This document shows, piece after piece, positions 47,478 to 58,703 of a stretch of DNA of 64,000 nucleotides (within the stretch, counting starts at the first letter, position 1; each line of letters starts with the position of its first letter). Source of the stretch: Ulota crispa (taxonomy: Eukaryota > Streptophyta > Bryopsida > Orthotrichales > Orthotrichaceae); contig OY987243.1 of assembly GCA_963920765.1 (NCBI GenBank), positions 6,014,001-6,078,000 on the forward strand, given 5' to 3'. The translations under genes and the position numbers were made by a program. A model generated the notes under the pieces. That model saw only the letters and a program-made list of their open reading frames with translations, did not search any database and was not told where the DNA came from.

Positions 47478-47876
47478 AAGGTAGTCGGCTCTAATTGCGA
47501 TCCTCACATTTAAAGCATTCCATAGCCAGTCCAAGAATGAATATGAGATGGTTCTTGAATGGACCCTTCTTAGTCTTAAAAGAAAAGGTGTGTTTTATTG
47601 CAAGAGCCAATCATACTCTTCTATTCACTTGATCTCTTTACAAGTTGCAAAGGGATGCTTTATGGGAGACCTAGGGTCACATATAGGTGCCTACTACAAA
47701 AAACTTTGAAAATTCATCAACAATTCAATAATGCTTCAAAAAATATGAAAAAAATTGGGTTACATTTAGCATCCATTTCTCTTTGATGTCAAATTAAGCA
47801 AAAAATCTTCATGTCTTGAATAGCCCATGAAAATCCAAAACAGCCTTTAAAGTGACGGTTTTAGAGCGACTACCTT
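47478..47876. mobile_element. TIR element related to 17714-18125
   Basis: Left AAGGTAGTCGGCTCTAATTG and right CGGTTTTAGAGCGACTACCT are imperfect inverted repeats of the same design as the element in the CACTA intron. The two share interior words such as AATGCTTCAAAAAATATGAA and TTACATTTAGCATCCATTTC. ACTA flanks both sides. Confidence 0.58.
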
Positions 47877-47993
47877 ACTACATGTTGGTTCTCTCCAATC
47901 ACGAGTCCTCCACACTCCACATTCTGTGCCAGTTCCTAAGCTAAGCACATGTCACATCCCCTATAAGATAGCCTTTTCATGGAGCTCTTGGAT

Positions 47994-48180
47994 CACTAGA
48001 AAAAAACATGCAATAAATGACTCAGTCACAACAACTATACAACATTTGCACAACTTAGTCACAACAATTGTACAATATCTGTACGACTGCAATTGAGTCA
48101 TTCCATAATTGTTTCATAGTTGTTTTATAGTCATTTAGTTGTTGTGACTGAGGCAAATATTGCATGTTTTTCTTCTAGTG
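47994..48180. mobile_element. CACTA-type MITE
   Basis: CACTAGAAAAAAACATGCAA on the left and, reading inwards, CACTAGAAGAAAAACATGCA on the right. A second mirrored tract, CTCAGTCACAACAACTA, occurs in both arms. 187 bp. GAT/AAT flanks are a possible 3-bp duplication with one change. Confidence 0.72.
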
Positions 48181-49156
48181 AATGTCAAGGAGCTAGAGGG
48201 CCATCAGAGGGGGATTGGACACTCTAGACCCTAGAAGGCTTTCCATGGGAGTCTTGGAAGATGGCCACTGACTCTAAAAAAATACTTTTTTGATTTTTTT
48301 TTCATTAACCCCTAAAATTCTTTTGTGACATTCACATGCTCAAATGGCTTGAAATTGACCTCTCTCAATAAAACAATTAGTAGATCAAATTTTTGAATTT
48401 TTTTCAATGATTCAACCGTAAGATCTATTTTGTTGCTTACTTATGTACACCCTTTCAAAATTTCAAACTTTGTAAGGGCATACATCATTAGATAATAACA
48501 CTCAAAAAAGGATCAATTTTTATTTTGGTCATCCAAAAAAATGATATCTTCCACTTTATGAATTTCTTGGGCAATTTGGATTTCTTGTAGAGCATGAAGT
48601 TGGCCATATGCTTCACAAATTTCAAGATCATCCAATGCTTAAAACATAGTGGAAAGAATTGGAAGCACAAACTACTTTGTTGAAATTGTCATTACACTAA
48701 GAAAACTTTAGTGAAGAGATTGTTATAGTAATAAATCTCAATTACAAAACATGTTTGGGTAAAAACCTAGAGCATCATGTAGAGTACTTGCCAAACAATT
48801 TTTTTCTAAAAATAAAAAGTAAAATGTAAGTTATTACATAGTCAAGGACTTTGATTGCAAACTTTGCCCATTGACCAAGCTATTATAAAGTGCTTTTGAA
48901 CAACTTTGTGGGGCAACACCCTTCCCAATCTCTTTGTTTTTGATATTTTTTTTGGGATGCTTGTGTTGACACTTAAATCACATGCAATACCATATCTCAT
49001 TCAAAAATTATTCAATTTCAAATTTTTTGGGAGGAATGCAAGCTCTTCAATATGAGCACATACACCCTTACTTTCAAACTCTTATCTCAAGTATTTACAT
49101 GGAAAATGCTTGCCCAAGTATCCAAAAAGCCCAAAGTGGGCTCCTTGGTCTTTAAT

Positions 49157-49798
49157 CCCTAAATGCCCAAGGCACCACATTATGGTGTTGACAATATTTT
49201 GAACTTCTCTAAAACCTAACTAAGTTTTTATTTTTAGTAGATTTTAAATTTTAACTATTCTTTTTGAAGTCTAGTTTTAGCATCAAAAAACCAATTTTGT
49301 AAATGATTAATTATGATTTTTCTATTCAAGATTTTGTGCAAGGGTGTACACTGCTCTCTTGACTCCTTTTTTAGTATTGAGAGCTCTTGGAAATGAGCCT
49401 CAAATACACTAGACCTTGGAGAATAATTTACACTAGAAATTCATTTAAAAAAATTGTAGAGGAGATTTTGAAAAGCATTAAGTTGATTGGAGTTATGTAT
49501 GTTATGTCCTTGAACCCCATATTTTTCATGTGACCATTTTTTTAGATTTGACATGTGAAAAGAGGATTGAAAGACTGCAAGTCATTTTGATATTAACACC
49601 TTCTTGATGAGACATTATAATTTTTCAATTCATAAATGATATTGTGGTGTTTTCTTTTCCTATATGATCTCTAACATATGTAGTTTGATTTTGTACGATT
49701 ACAATTTTTTTAACCTAATACAACTTATCAAATTTTTGGATTTGTTCCACTTAAATTAAATCCGTAGAAGCTCAAAAAGTGCCTTGAGCGTTTAGGGG
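49157..49798. mobile_element. TTAA-type (piggyBac-like) MITE, copy c, inverted
   Basis: The left end CCCTAAATGCCCAAGGCACC is mirrored by a right end reading inwards CCCCTAAACGCTCAAGGCAC. It runs in the opposite orientation to copy b (shared GCACTTTTTGAGCTTCTACG complement, TCTTGATGAGACATTATAAT and TTGAAAGACTGCAAG). The target motif is eroded (TTTAAT left, TAAG right). Confidence 0.65.
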
Positions 49799-49980
49799 TA
49801 AGTGGAAAGAGCAAGTTGGGATCCTGGATCCTCAAGGAAGCGATGAGGCTTACATCCATGAATTCAAACAGCAAAACAGAAAAAATATGAATGAAAACTT
49901 GTTCATTCATTCCACATCATGTGCATTTATCTAAAATAATAATACTTTCTTCATTCACTTTGAAACGGAGGATTTTCTTG

Positions 49981-50238
49981 CACTACAAGAAAAAGGGTCC
50001 TCTTTGATTACGGATTTTGACTACAAAAAAGATTGAAACAACTAGGACTTTTTGACTAGTCAGTTTGACCACATGTAGTCATAAATAATTTAATTTAGTC
50101 ATAAGTAATTTAATTTATGACTACACATAATCATAAATCAGACCACTTGATTAACACTTGACTAGTCAAAAAGTCCTAGTCGTTTTTGTGTTTTGGTAGT
50201 CAAAACTCTTAGTAAAAATGGCCAATTTTCTTTTAGTG
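49981..50238. mobile_element. CACTA-type MITE
   Basis: Left CACTACAAGAAAAAGGGTCC. Right, reading inwards, CACTAAAAGAAAATTGGCCA. Both arms reach a common GAGTTTTGACTAC/GGATTTTGACTAC tract. The centre is itself palindromic around GACTAGTCAAAAAGTCCTAG. 258 bp, non-coding. Confidence 0.7.
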
Positions 50239-50276
50239 TGCTGAAAAATCCCCTCCTTAACTTTTAAATTGCTTTG

Positions 50277-50818
50277 AGAAAAAAAAAAAAAAAAACATCA
50301 AAAATGCTCCTCAATTCTTTCAAAATATCAAGCATGCCCTTATATTATTTGAAATATAAAATATACCCTTGGTTTTGTGTAAGGATTTCAATTATATCCC
50401 TAATTATTTTGGAAAACATCTAATACCCTTAGTTTTTTTGTGCCTCTTTATTGAAATTTTTGTAAGTCACATTTGCACCAAAGACATTGACAAAAATAAG
50501 CATGTTGTTTAATTAATGCAATGGCTTTGGTCACAATAACCTTAAATGCAAAAACCCTACATAAAGCTTGAAGAGCTTGCTTCCAAGATTTGATCTACAT
50601 TCAACTTGCATTTGGATTTTGTAATTTCCATTGTCTTCCCAATATTCACAAAAATTTGCACTAAAGAGGTACAAGAAAACTAAAGATATTAGATGTTTTC
50701 AAAAACCAATAGGGGTTAATTGATATTCTTACACAAAACCAAGTTATTTTGATTTTCAAATAAAAAAGGGTATATCTGATATTTTGAAAGAATTATGGGG
50801 CGTTTTTGATGTTTTTCC
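50277..50818. mobile_element. Foldback MITE related to 24533-25098
   Basis: The left arm includes ACATCAAAAATGCTCCTCAA then TCTTTCAAAATATCAAGCAT. The right arm includes GATATTTTGAAAGAATTATG then CGTTTTTGATGTTTTTCC. Same arm design and interior words (GTGCCTCTTTATTGAAATTT) as the copy in the DRC8-like intron. Confidence 0.62.
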
Positions 50819-51331
50819 AAAAAAAAACCCATGCAAAAAAAATTTCTAACTATGGAGTAAGGTAGCAGCACCCATAACCGTCAAACTAAGAGTTTTAAAC
50901 ACAATGATTATAAATAAACATATAGCAAATTATAGAATCCTATTAACAAGAGAAAAATGATGAGTTTGCATTTTCAAATGTATTATTTGGACATTGTGAG
51001 AATAAGTTGTGAATTTTTAAAGAGCTTATTGCAATTGCACCTAATACCAACACTAAGATTTCATGTTCACATGTTGTACATCCTTGTAATTACATCTATT
51101 CACTTCCACAGATTTTTCAAAATTTTAGAGGTGATGGTTATGGGTGTTGCTACGACTTACCAGGTCTACAAAGTTCTTCTTCCTTTTCACTTGGCCAGGT
51201 ACAAAGGCGCTAGCAAATGCATCCAGCGGAGCAGGTAAGACACTAATTTGAAATGTTTTCTGAAAGTTTGAACGAGGAGGCTTCCACAAATCTATGCATT
51301 TTTTGAATCGACCTTAACTTATGATCATCAG

Positions 51332-51520
51332 AAATGTCACGATCGGAGACATTTCACCAAAGGGCATGCCTGGTACTTGTACTTTGAAAAGTCCGTCACA
51401 ATTGCCGCCATTCAGGTTTTGATGAAAGCCGAACTGGATGATTATCATTCGTCGAAGGCGTTCCCGGTGAGAGGGCACTCAAAGTGGAAAGAAGGCCACA
51501 GCCATGGCAAGGACTCGTAG
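51332..51520 (+). other. Candidate terminal exon of an unidentified gene
   Basis: After the acceptor ATCAG at 51331 one frame stays open for 62 codons with coding-like codon use: KCHDRRHFTKGHAWYLYFEK, SVTIAAIQVLMKAELDDYHS, then SSKAFPVRGHSKWKEGHSHG and TAG at 51518-51520. A possible upstream exon ends at 51235-51236 (RYKGASKCIQRSR before GTAAGA). The phases of the two do not match, so they cannot be joined as read. I do not recognise a family. It may be the 3' end of a real gene or a decayed fragment. Confidence 0.28.
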
Positions 51521-52270
51521 CAGTGCATTCTTGTAAGCACAGCGGTGTGGCGAGGAATTTTGCATTCTCTGCAATTGTATGTCATCTTACTCTGGAAGAA
51601 ACAATTCAATCCTTAGCTTAAGTTCTAAATCTGTGTTGAATGCTTTTCTATTCTTGGCTGGACTGTGAGCAATTTTAAAATTTAGGAATGAGCAATAGAA
51701 TGGCGAGGGAGCTTCAAGTGGAATTCGTTCGGAGGTGGAGTGCGTGCTAAATTCTCCTATTGATACGTAACATCGCATCTTAACCGTCGCGGAAACTAAT
51801 TGTAGAGACCAATTACACTCGGTTCTAGCGATCAATAGAAATTTATGTAACAATTTTTGTTTTCCTCACTGAAACTCCTCACACGGGAGACATAATAGTA
51901 TCGTAATTGTCTCAGTCTACACTTGAGGACGATCTGTTAAACAGCTAGTTTAATCGAGTTTAAAATTTCTGTAATCAGTTTCTTATTGCGAATTTTTGGC
52001 AGTGGCAATCTCGAGTTATTTTACGGGAGAATGGAAGGAAAAATTCTTTCTGCTTCGCATACGACGATATGGAGTGAAATAGAACGGGAATACTTAACCA
52101 GCGAACAGATAATGAAGTGTGTATGATGCGAATCGGAGGAACTGTATGTTTATGACATCATTCGTGTCATGCAGGAGGTTTCTGCTTTGCGACTTGATGT
52201 TATTTTAACACGTAATATAGGCATTACTTCTTTGAGACATATAAAACTTGCGCAGACGAGTCTCTAGAAC
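51521..52270 (+). promoter_or_regulatory. Presumed promoter/5' UTR of the AP2 factor
   Basis: 750 bp with no ORF of note, immediately before the first ATG at 52271. No specific element assigned. Confidence 0.3.
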
Positions 52271-55200
52271 ATGGAGGAATTTGAGCAAGATCAATCAACA
52301 ATCAAAGCGGGTAACGGCAAAGAAAAAGAAAATTACCGTGTGAGTTATTGCTATTGGCAAATGAGATATAATGCAATGTAGTTTTCACTCTGCTGAAAAA
52401 TGTATCATCAATATTAGCCTGGGAGCTTTAGAGTTTGTTGACACAGAATCCAGGTAATTTGGGAGGATATTGCACAGCGAACAAACGGTGTTATATTCCA
52501 ACAGTAGTTAGACCTATTCTCGAGGCATAATGTTGTTCAAACCTAGAGAGAACTCAGTAAAGAGTCACTTAAAAAAAAACAGTCAGCGTTCAGAGTGAAC
52601 TTCGTGGCAGAAAATCTGGTAATTCAGACACTGTACATACCTGATCGTGGTCATGTCATGCAGGACCAGGCAACATCGAACAAGGATGCAGGCGACGACC
52701 TCGATTTGGATGGCGAAGCTCATCAAAGCATATATCTAGACAGCGGAAAGCATGATCCTTGCTGCGCTCCATGCACATTTGACGCAAACCATGCTCATGG
52801 CTCAAACCTCACGGCAACCGTTAGAGGAGCTGCGAAGCAGATTGAAAGCGAGCCGGTTACTACTAATACTGCGTTTACAGAGGCGCAGAGACTCTTCTTC
52901 GCGGACGAATTGTTTTCAGCAGGTATTTGCTGCTCAACCTTGTAGCTTTAGTTGCATCTAACAAAACACAATAGAAGTGAAATTACAGTAAGATGTGCAA
53001 AACCAATGAGAAGTGCGCTGAGACTCGCAGAATCATTACTTGTTTTTCCGGATTTTAGCCGACTTTGTTAGATCCTAAGGTTCACACTTAAAGGGGCGGA
53101 TAGAGAGTGAAGGACAAGATTCAAAACTATATGATGCTTTTGAAATGTAAAGAGTCATCAGATATCACTTCTGATTAGTGTACTTGTACAAGTGCGGTCT
53201 TCGAAATTAGATTTAAGCCTCATTCGACTGCCCGATTAGGACACTCGAAGCGACTCTTCTATGATAAATATCGATTGCCAGGGCTGTCAAATCGTGAGTT
53301 CCAAAACTAATCCTTCAGTGAACGGTGTATGTGCAATATTCAGGTCTTCAGGATTACAATCCGAACGGCATCTTTGGCAGTCTTAAATCCACATTCCTTC
53401 CCATGGCCGCTCCTCTGCAGAGTAGGGGCCAGGAGCTCGAAGGTAAATGTGAAGTGATGAAATAGTCCGTTTATGTCTTCGTAGCATGAAGGTCAGATTT
53501 ACTTGTAATAAGGAAAAATAAATACCTCCGATGTCATGATCAGCCTTGCAAGTAATGACGCTCGTGGAACGAACGATAGGGCCGTCCTCTTGAAACGGAT
53601 AATTGAATCTCCGAACACTCTCATGAAGGAACTGATATTTGTTGATATAGGTCGGAGCATGCCAGGAGACCATGTCGATTCTCCACTTAAACCAGCCATT
53701 ATGATTCGAGCGAGCCTGGGAAATAGAAAGGATTCCGATGCAAGTGAACTGGTTGAAAGCATGGTCAATACAAGGACACTTCTTATGAAGGAGCACTGCG
53801 AAGCACACCCCAGGGTATCACCAAGTTCCACCGTCCAGAATTTTGACAACAACGGAATCGACCTGAACAGCATATTTCGTAGAAGTGAAATTGACATGGA
53901 CGAGTTCCGACAATGCCAGGGTACGAGATAACATCCTGGAAGCAGTCTTGAGAATTTCATTTAGTTGCATAGCCGTTATGAGATGAATAATCTATGTATA
54001 AGGTCAATTTCTTAAGCGGGCAACATGTCATTCCTTCTGCTAAATTTCGTAAATTGGCGATATGCTTTTACTTTTGCGCGGTTCAGGCCGCACGACCTAA
54101 ACCCGAAATCCATCAAGGTGCTAGTTTGGGGAGCGTTGTAAGAATATGTGTCACTATTTTTGGCGCATGAATACCACCAATTTAAAAAAACTGACGCTTT
54201 ATAGATAAGGAGCGAAGTATGGAACAGATGAACAGTATGAACAAAAGAAGAGTAGTGAAGATGATGGGGATCGCTGTGCTATTGCAGGAAAGGATGAAAA
54301 CCTATATGAGCTTGAGGAAGAGGTTCTTATGAAGACCATGGGTTGGTTCCCGGTGGAAGAATATCCCAATGAGAACAGTGACACCACCCTTTCATTACAC
54401 TGGATACTTGACGAGCAACCTAGTGCGTCTGATCTACCTCATTTGGAAAGTCTGATGGAAATCTCACCTTCGAAGTTCTGGAGTCCGAACTCTGAGTCAA
54501 GTAAACGACCACCCGTTCAGTTTGGATACCTCAATTTGTCGGATTCTCCGCAATCGTCACACTCGATTCAATACTTCCTCAATGATTCACCTACTTCTTC
54601 CCCGGAGGTGGGGAGAACAATCTTTGGTGGCGCCTCCGGTGTAAGGATTTCATCCAAGGAGGCGAATCGCCAATGCTCACGAGCATGTCGAAATATTCAT
54701 GGCACGACGCAGATAATTCGTACTCCAATGAGCGCAAATGGAGAATCAAGGGAGAAAACCATGACGTCGCTTTCCTCTGGAGCGGATAGAAAATTTGGTG
54801 CGCAAGTCCAAGGTGTTCCTGAAAAGTCTCCTGCTCTTTCAGACGATAACCCTATGAAGTACGCCAGCAGAGAGGAGCACAAGACTGCACCTGTCCAGAA
54901 AGATCATACCAATCATCAAGAAATTTGGTCAGTAGCAAGTCTGACCTCCTCGGATAAAGATGCTCGCAGATTGCAACTTCTCCAATCTGGTAAAAATCTA
55001 GTCATAAACTTCCTGGATGTAGGGAGAACCCAGGAAAATGTTGAAGCTAGACAAGTAACAAACGACATACCGCTCAAGGATACAATACAGCCGTTATGGA
55101 CTCAAAATGAGAATACTTTAGATCAAACGCGGCGGCAATGTATGACAGAGATCTCAACCAAAGAAAGAGAAAGCACTTCACCCCCTTTAGAGCTACAAGC

Positions 55201-58200
55201 AATACGCAGAGCTGATGGAAACTTTGTGACTAAAAGGGAATCCGACAGTGATCAAAACCGCACAAGGATAAGAGACGTTCCCTTGTTGCCACACTCAGAT
55301 ATTCCTTACCCTTCGAATTTGGCTACGAGTTTGAGAAATGCACTGCATGAGAAGCTTGAATCTCAACTGCTTTACCGGAAACCACTTTTTGAGTCCCACA
55401 AAAATGAGGGTTTTGTGACCTTACGGTGTCCAAAGCCAACACCTAATAATTTTTCTTGGTCAAGCCCTGCCGTTCCGCGTGTTTCGCGGAAGCGGAGTAG
55501 TCGAATCACAACGCCGAAGATTACGAGGGTAGATGTGTTGAACTTGTTTGGGAACGGAAAGATACCTCAGTCTCTCAGAACAACTCCCGATAAAGACCTT
55601 TACACGTGTAAAAGAAGAAAGACGACCCGCAAAAATACTTTTGGGGAGCTCCGAACGTCTCAAAGAAATGTCAAATTGCAGTCTCCTCCTGCAAGTGCCT
55701 GTGAGATTGATACGAGGGAGATTGATACGAGGGACATGGGGATGAAAGAAGGCACGAGATCCCAAAAGTCACCTATACTAACGAGGATAATCAATCCATT
55801 GAGGCTTATTGCGACTAGTCCTGCCAAAGGTTACACTTGTGTTGGTAGAAAATGGACGCTGAGAAGCACAGTGAAGAAGGAACTACCAACCGATCCCCGA
55901 AATGTGAACGCAAATCAGGTTACCAAGCATGCCCCTATTAAGCACCTCGGTGATGTGAGTGAAGCAGTTGTAAGCGCTGAGATGAACCCAGGATCGAGTG
56001 GTAGTACGACCTACATTCATAAAGTCAAGGAAGGAAGTTTGCGGACCTCACCAGTCGGTTCTGAAATGTCCGACATCGGTCCACTTCGGAGCTCGAAATA
56101 CAGGGGAGTGACAAGGTCAAAAACGTCTCACCTTCTTGTATCGTTCAATTCTTGGTCAACATTCTAACCACAGCACCGTTTTCAAAGTAGCAGTAATTTT
56201 TCAGAGAAAAATACGTTAAAAATAACATCTATCTACTGAGCTGATTGTATGACCGAGGGTATAGAACCGCACTGCGTTGTTGCTGAAGGAGGAGCCGACA
56301 GCTTTTCGCAGTCGTTAGTACCGTCTACACAGCTTGATAGCAGGATACAGTAGCATGAAAACTGACTTATAAAGGATACCCAGTTGTGACTATTTCTGGA
56401 CGGTGATTCCTCAATAGATGAGTTTTCGAGGGCGTCGCCATCTTCTATTTCTCATATTGAAACACGATTCAATGATGCAGACATCGGCATACAGGGCGAT
56501 ACGAGGCACATTTGTGGGATAACACCAAAGTGAAACTAGGTCTAGCGAAACGTGGGCGACAAGGTAAGTAACACAAGCACCGCAACTCACAATAACTTCA
56601 TGTAGTTATTCATCACAGGAGATACGCTGAACGGTTAGTTAGGGTTCATATTATTGGTTTTCGTAACAGCAGTTTAATCGATACCGTAAGTAAGTTAAGT
56701 TCTTTCTTCTAACCCCATTTGTTATATCATCTGCGGCTGGGAAATTGGAATCCTGCTTGGTACGACTCGCCGATGGTACAGTTTATCTTGGTAAGTGACG
56801 ACATGAGGTAGCGAATATTTCGAGATTGGAAGACATGATGATAAATTCAATAGCAGAATACTATAATGCTGAAATTGATTGCATCTTTTGGCGGTGCCGG
56901 GTTCGTGGAGGATTCGATAGTATTACTTCAAATTGAACATTAACGTTGATCTGAACTGATGATCCGTCTTAATAATGCCAAGAGGCTTATCAATATAGTC
57001 ATGTCAAGTATGTTAGTCACTGATTCAATTAGAAAGCTCAGGCTCAGAGTTCAGCGTCAGGAATTTCAGCCGCAAAGTTTGCTGGCACCTGCATTTTGCT
57101 CATATCAGCAAATTGCAGGCTTCCACCCTAGGTATTTCCGTCAGAAACAGGAGACATGTTTTTCGCAGAATGCTACAGCCCTTGAAATTGATGCATAAGT
57201 AAGCAGGTCGTTACTTTTGCTTGATTACTCAAACAACAGTAATTACTGACTGAGTTTTGACGGGATTATTTTCACTGCATCTTGCAGGAGCGTACCCGAA
57301 TGAAGATCAAGCTGCACAAGCTCACGATTTAGCGGCTCTTAAGTACTGGGGTCCTAACGTGTATACCAACTTTCCGGTGAGTATAATCACGTCAATGTTT
57401 CCCCCTCGTGAAAGACCTATTCAAACTGCTGATTTAAGTAGTTTGCTGCTGAACAATTTCGCACTTAGTCTGTGGAACCAGCTGTACTATCGAATTTATT
57501 CCGATTACTTCGGAAGGATCACAAGAGCTCTACAAACTTCTGTTTTGTATCCATGGCCGGTTTAGTCATTTCATAATTTCTTTCACTCTGTAGCCTTTCA
57601 TTCATTTGTTGAGATCGAAATCCTAATTTATAGACTTCTCGACTTTGAGTATCATCTGGCAGAAGTCTCGTAAGAAAATCTGAAATTTCGCTTTCAATGA
57701 CCCATGAAACACAGCCTACTCTGTACGAGGAGGAGTTAAAGACGATGAAAAGCCTAACAAAAGAAGAATATATTGTCATCCTGCGAAGGTGAGATCTTGG
57801 TAATGCTAGATTACGTGCTTCCGATTGTATTTCTTACTTCTGCTTTTGCTTTACAACCTGAATGTGATAAATTGATCACTTGGACTGTATCGGTGCTAAA
57901 TATCGGTGGGACCCCGTCTTATCCTACCGGTCTCACGGTTTTCGAATTTTGAATGTCAGGAGGAGTCCCGGGTTCACGAGAGGGATATCAAAATACCGCG
58001 GAGTCACAAGGTATATATTGAGGAAACAAATCTGTATATTCTAGATTCGCCCCTCTCAGTAATTACTTGAGAAAAAAGATCATCACTGTTTAGATTTTTA
58101 GAGTCCCTCGACATTCTTCTTCTTGGAAATGAGAAGTGCTTCCAGTACATGGTTATCTTCTGCAAAATTTGCTTTCAGTTATTCTACACCGTATTCTTGA

Positions 58201-58703
58201 TAAAAGGTGTTAGAGAACTGTGCCTATCTATGCAGGCATCACCAAGAGGGGCGGTGGGAAGCCCGAATTGGGCGACACTCCGGCGCCAAGTATCACTACC
58301 TGGGCACTTATGGTACCACTTCTTCCCCCCTTGGACCACTTCTTGGATCCGATCCGATGTTGCGTTCATCCTAGAATTTGGATTATACAAAGGAACGCTG
58401 TTCAGAGCACATCCATTATGAGAGGCATGTAGAATAGGTAGGATCAGCAAACCCATGAGAATGCACTCACTAACATTCCTAGAGTAAGACGACTACTGAC
58501 CGCCTATTCTTTCACTTGATGTATCCGTGCTTGGCTTGAGTGCAGACACACAAGAAGAAGCAGCCGCGGCTTACGATAGAGCTGCAGTACGTCACCGCGG
58601 AGTCAATGCTATCACAAATTTCGATTTATCCAACTACATCAAAACCAAATCCAAGGCAAACAGAAGTGTATCTCCTACATCGTCTCCTTCAGGACAGTCG
58701 TAA
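52271..58703 (+). CDS. Double-AP2 transcription factor, ANT/WRINKLED1-like, with a very long N-terminus
   Basis: Twelve exons (52271-52339, 52664-52922, 53344-53442, 53513-53920, 54210-56115, 56481-56563, 56782-56790, 57288-57376, 57715-57788, 57960-58010, 58236-58312, 58546-58703) sum to 3282 nt with every junction in phase: 1093 residues. AP2 repeat 1 is at residues about 907-974: [50 protein letters not shown]. The linker has [16 protein letters not shown]. Repeat 2 is at about 1000-1075: [72 protein letters not shown] and TKEEY point to the WRI1-like/basal ANT group. Related proteins are nuclear regulators of development or fatty-acid and glycolysis genes. Residues 1-906 are S/T/K/R-rich and without a known domain; basic runs such as CKRRKTTRK could serve as nuclear signals. 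Plant relatives usually have far shorter N-termini. The exon 5 donor GTCAAA is weak. Confidence 0.85.
56782..56790 (+). other. 9-nt micro-exon of the AP2 factor (VYLG junction)
   Basis: TTTATCTTG sits between ACAG and GTAAGT. With one base from the exon before and two from the exon after it encodes V-Y-L-G in AP2 repeat 1. A 9-nt VYL micro-exon at this exact place is an ancient trait of ANT/WRI1-type genes. Confidence 0.88.

Noticed and set aside
55460-55765. ORFs on the strand opposite the AP2 factor's large exon (also 54697-54882)
   Set aside because: Shadows of the real coding exon; no independent support.
56720-56781. In-frame segment before the VYLG micro-exon as coding sequence
   Set aside because: It lacks a usable AG acceptor, and the exon at 56481-56563 supplies the expected HLWDN...GRQ part of AP2 repeat 1 in exact phase.
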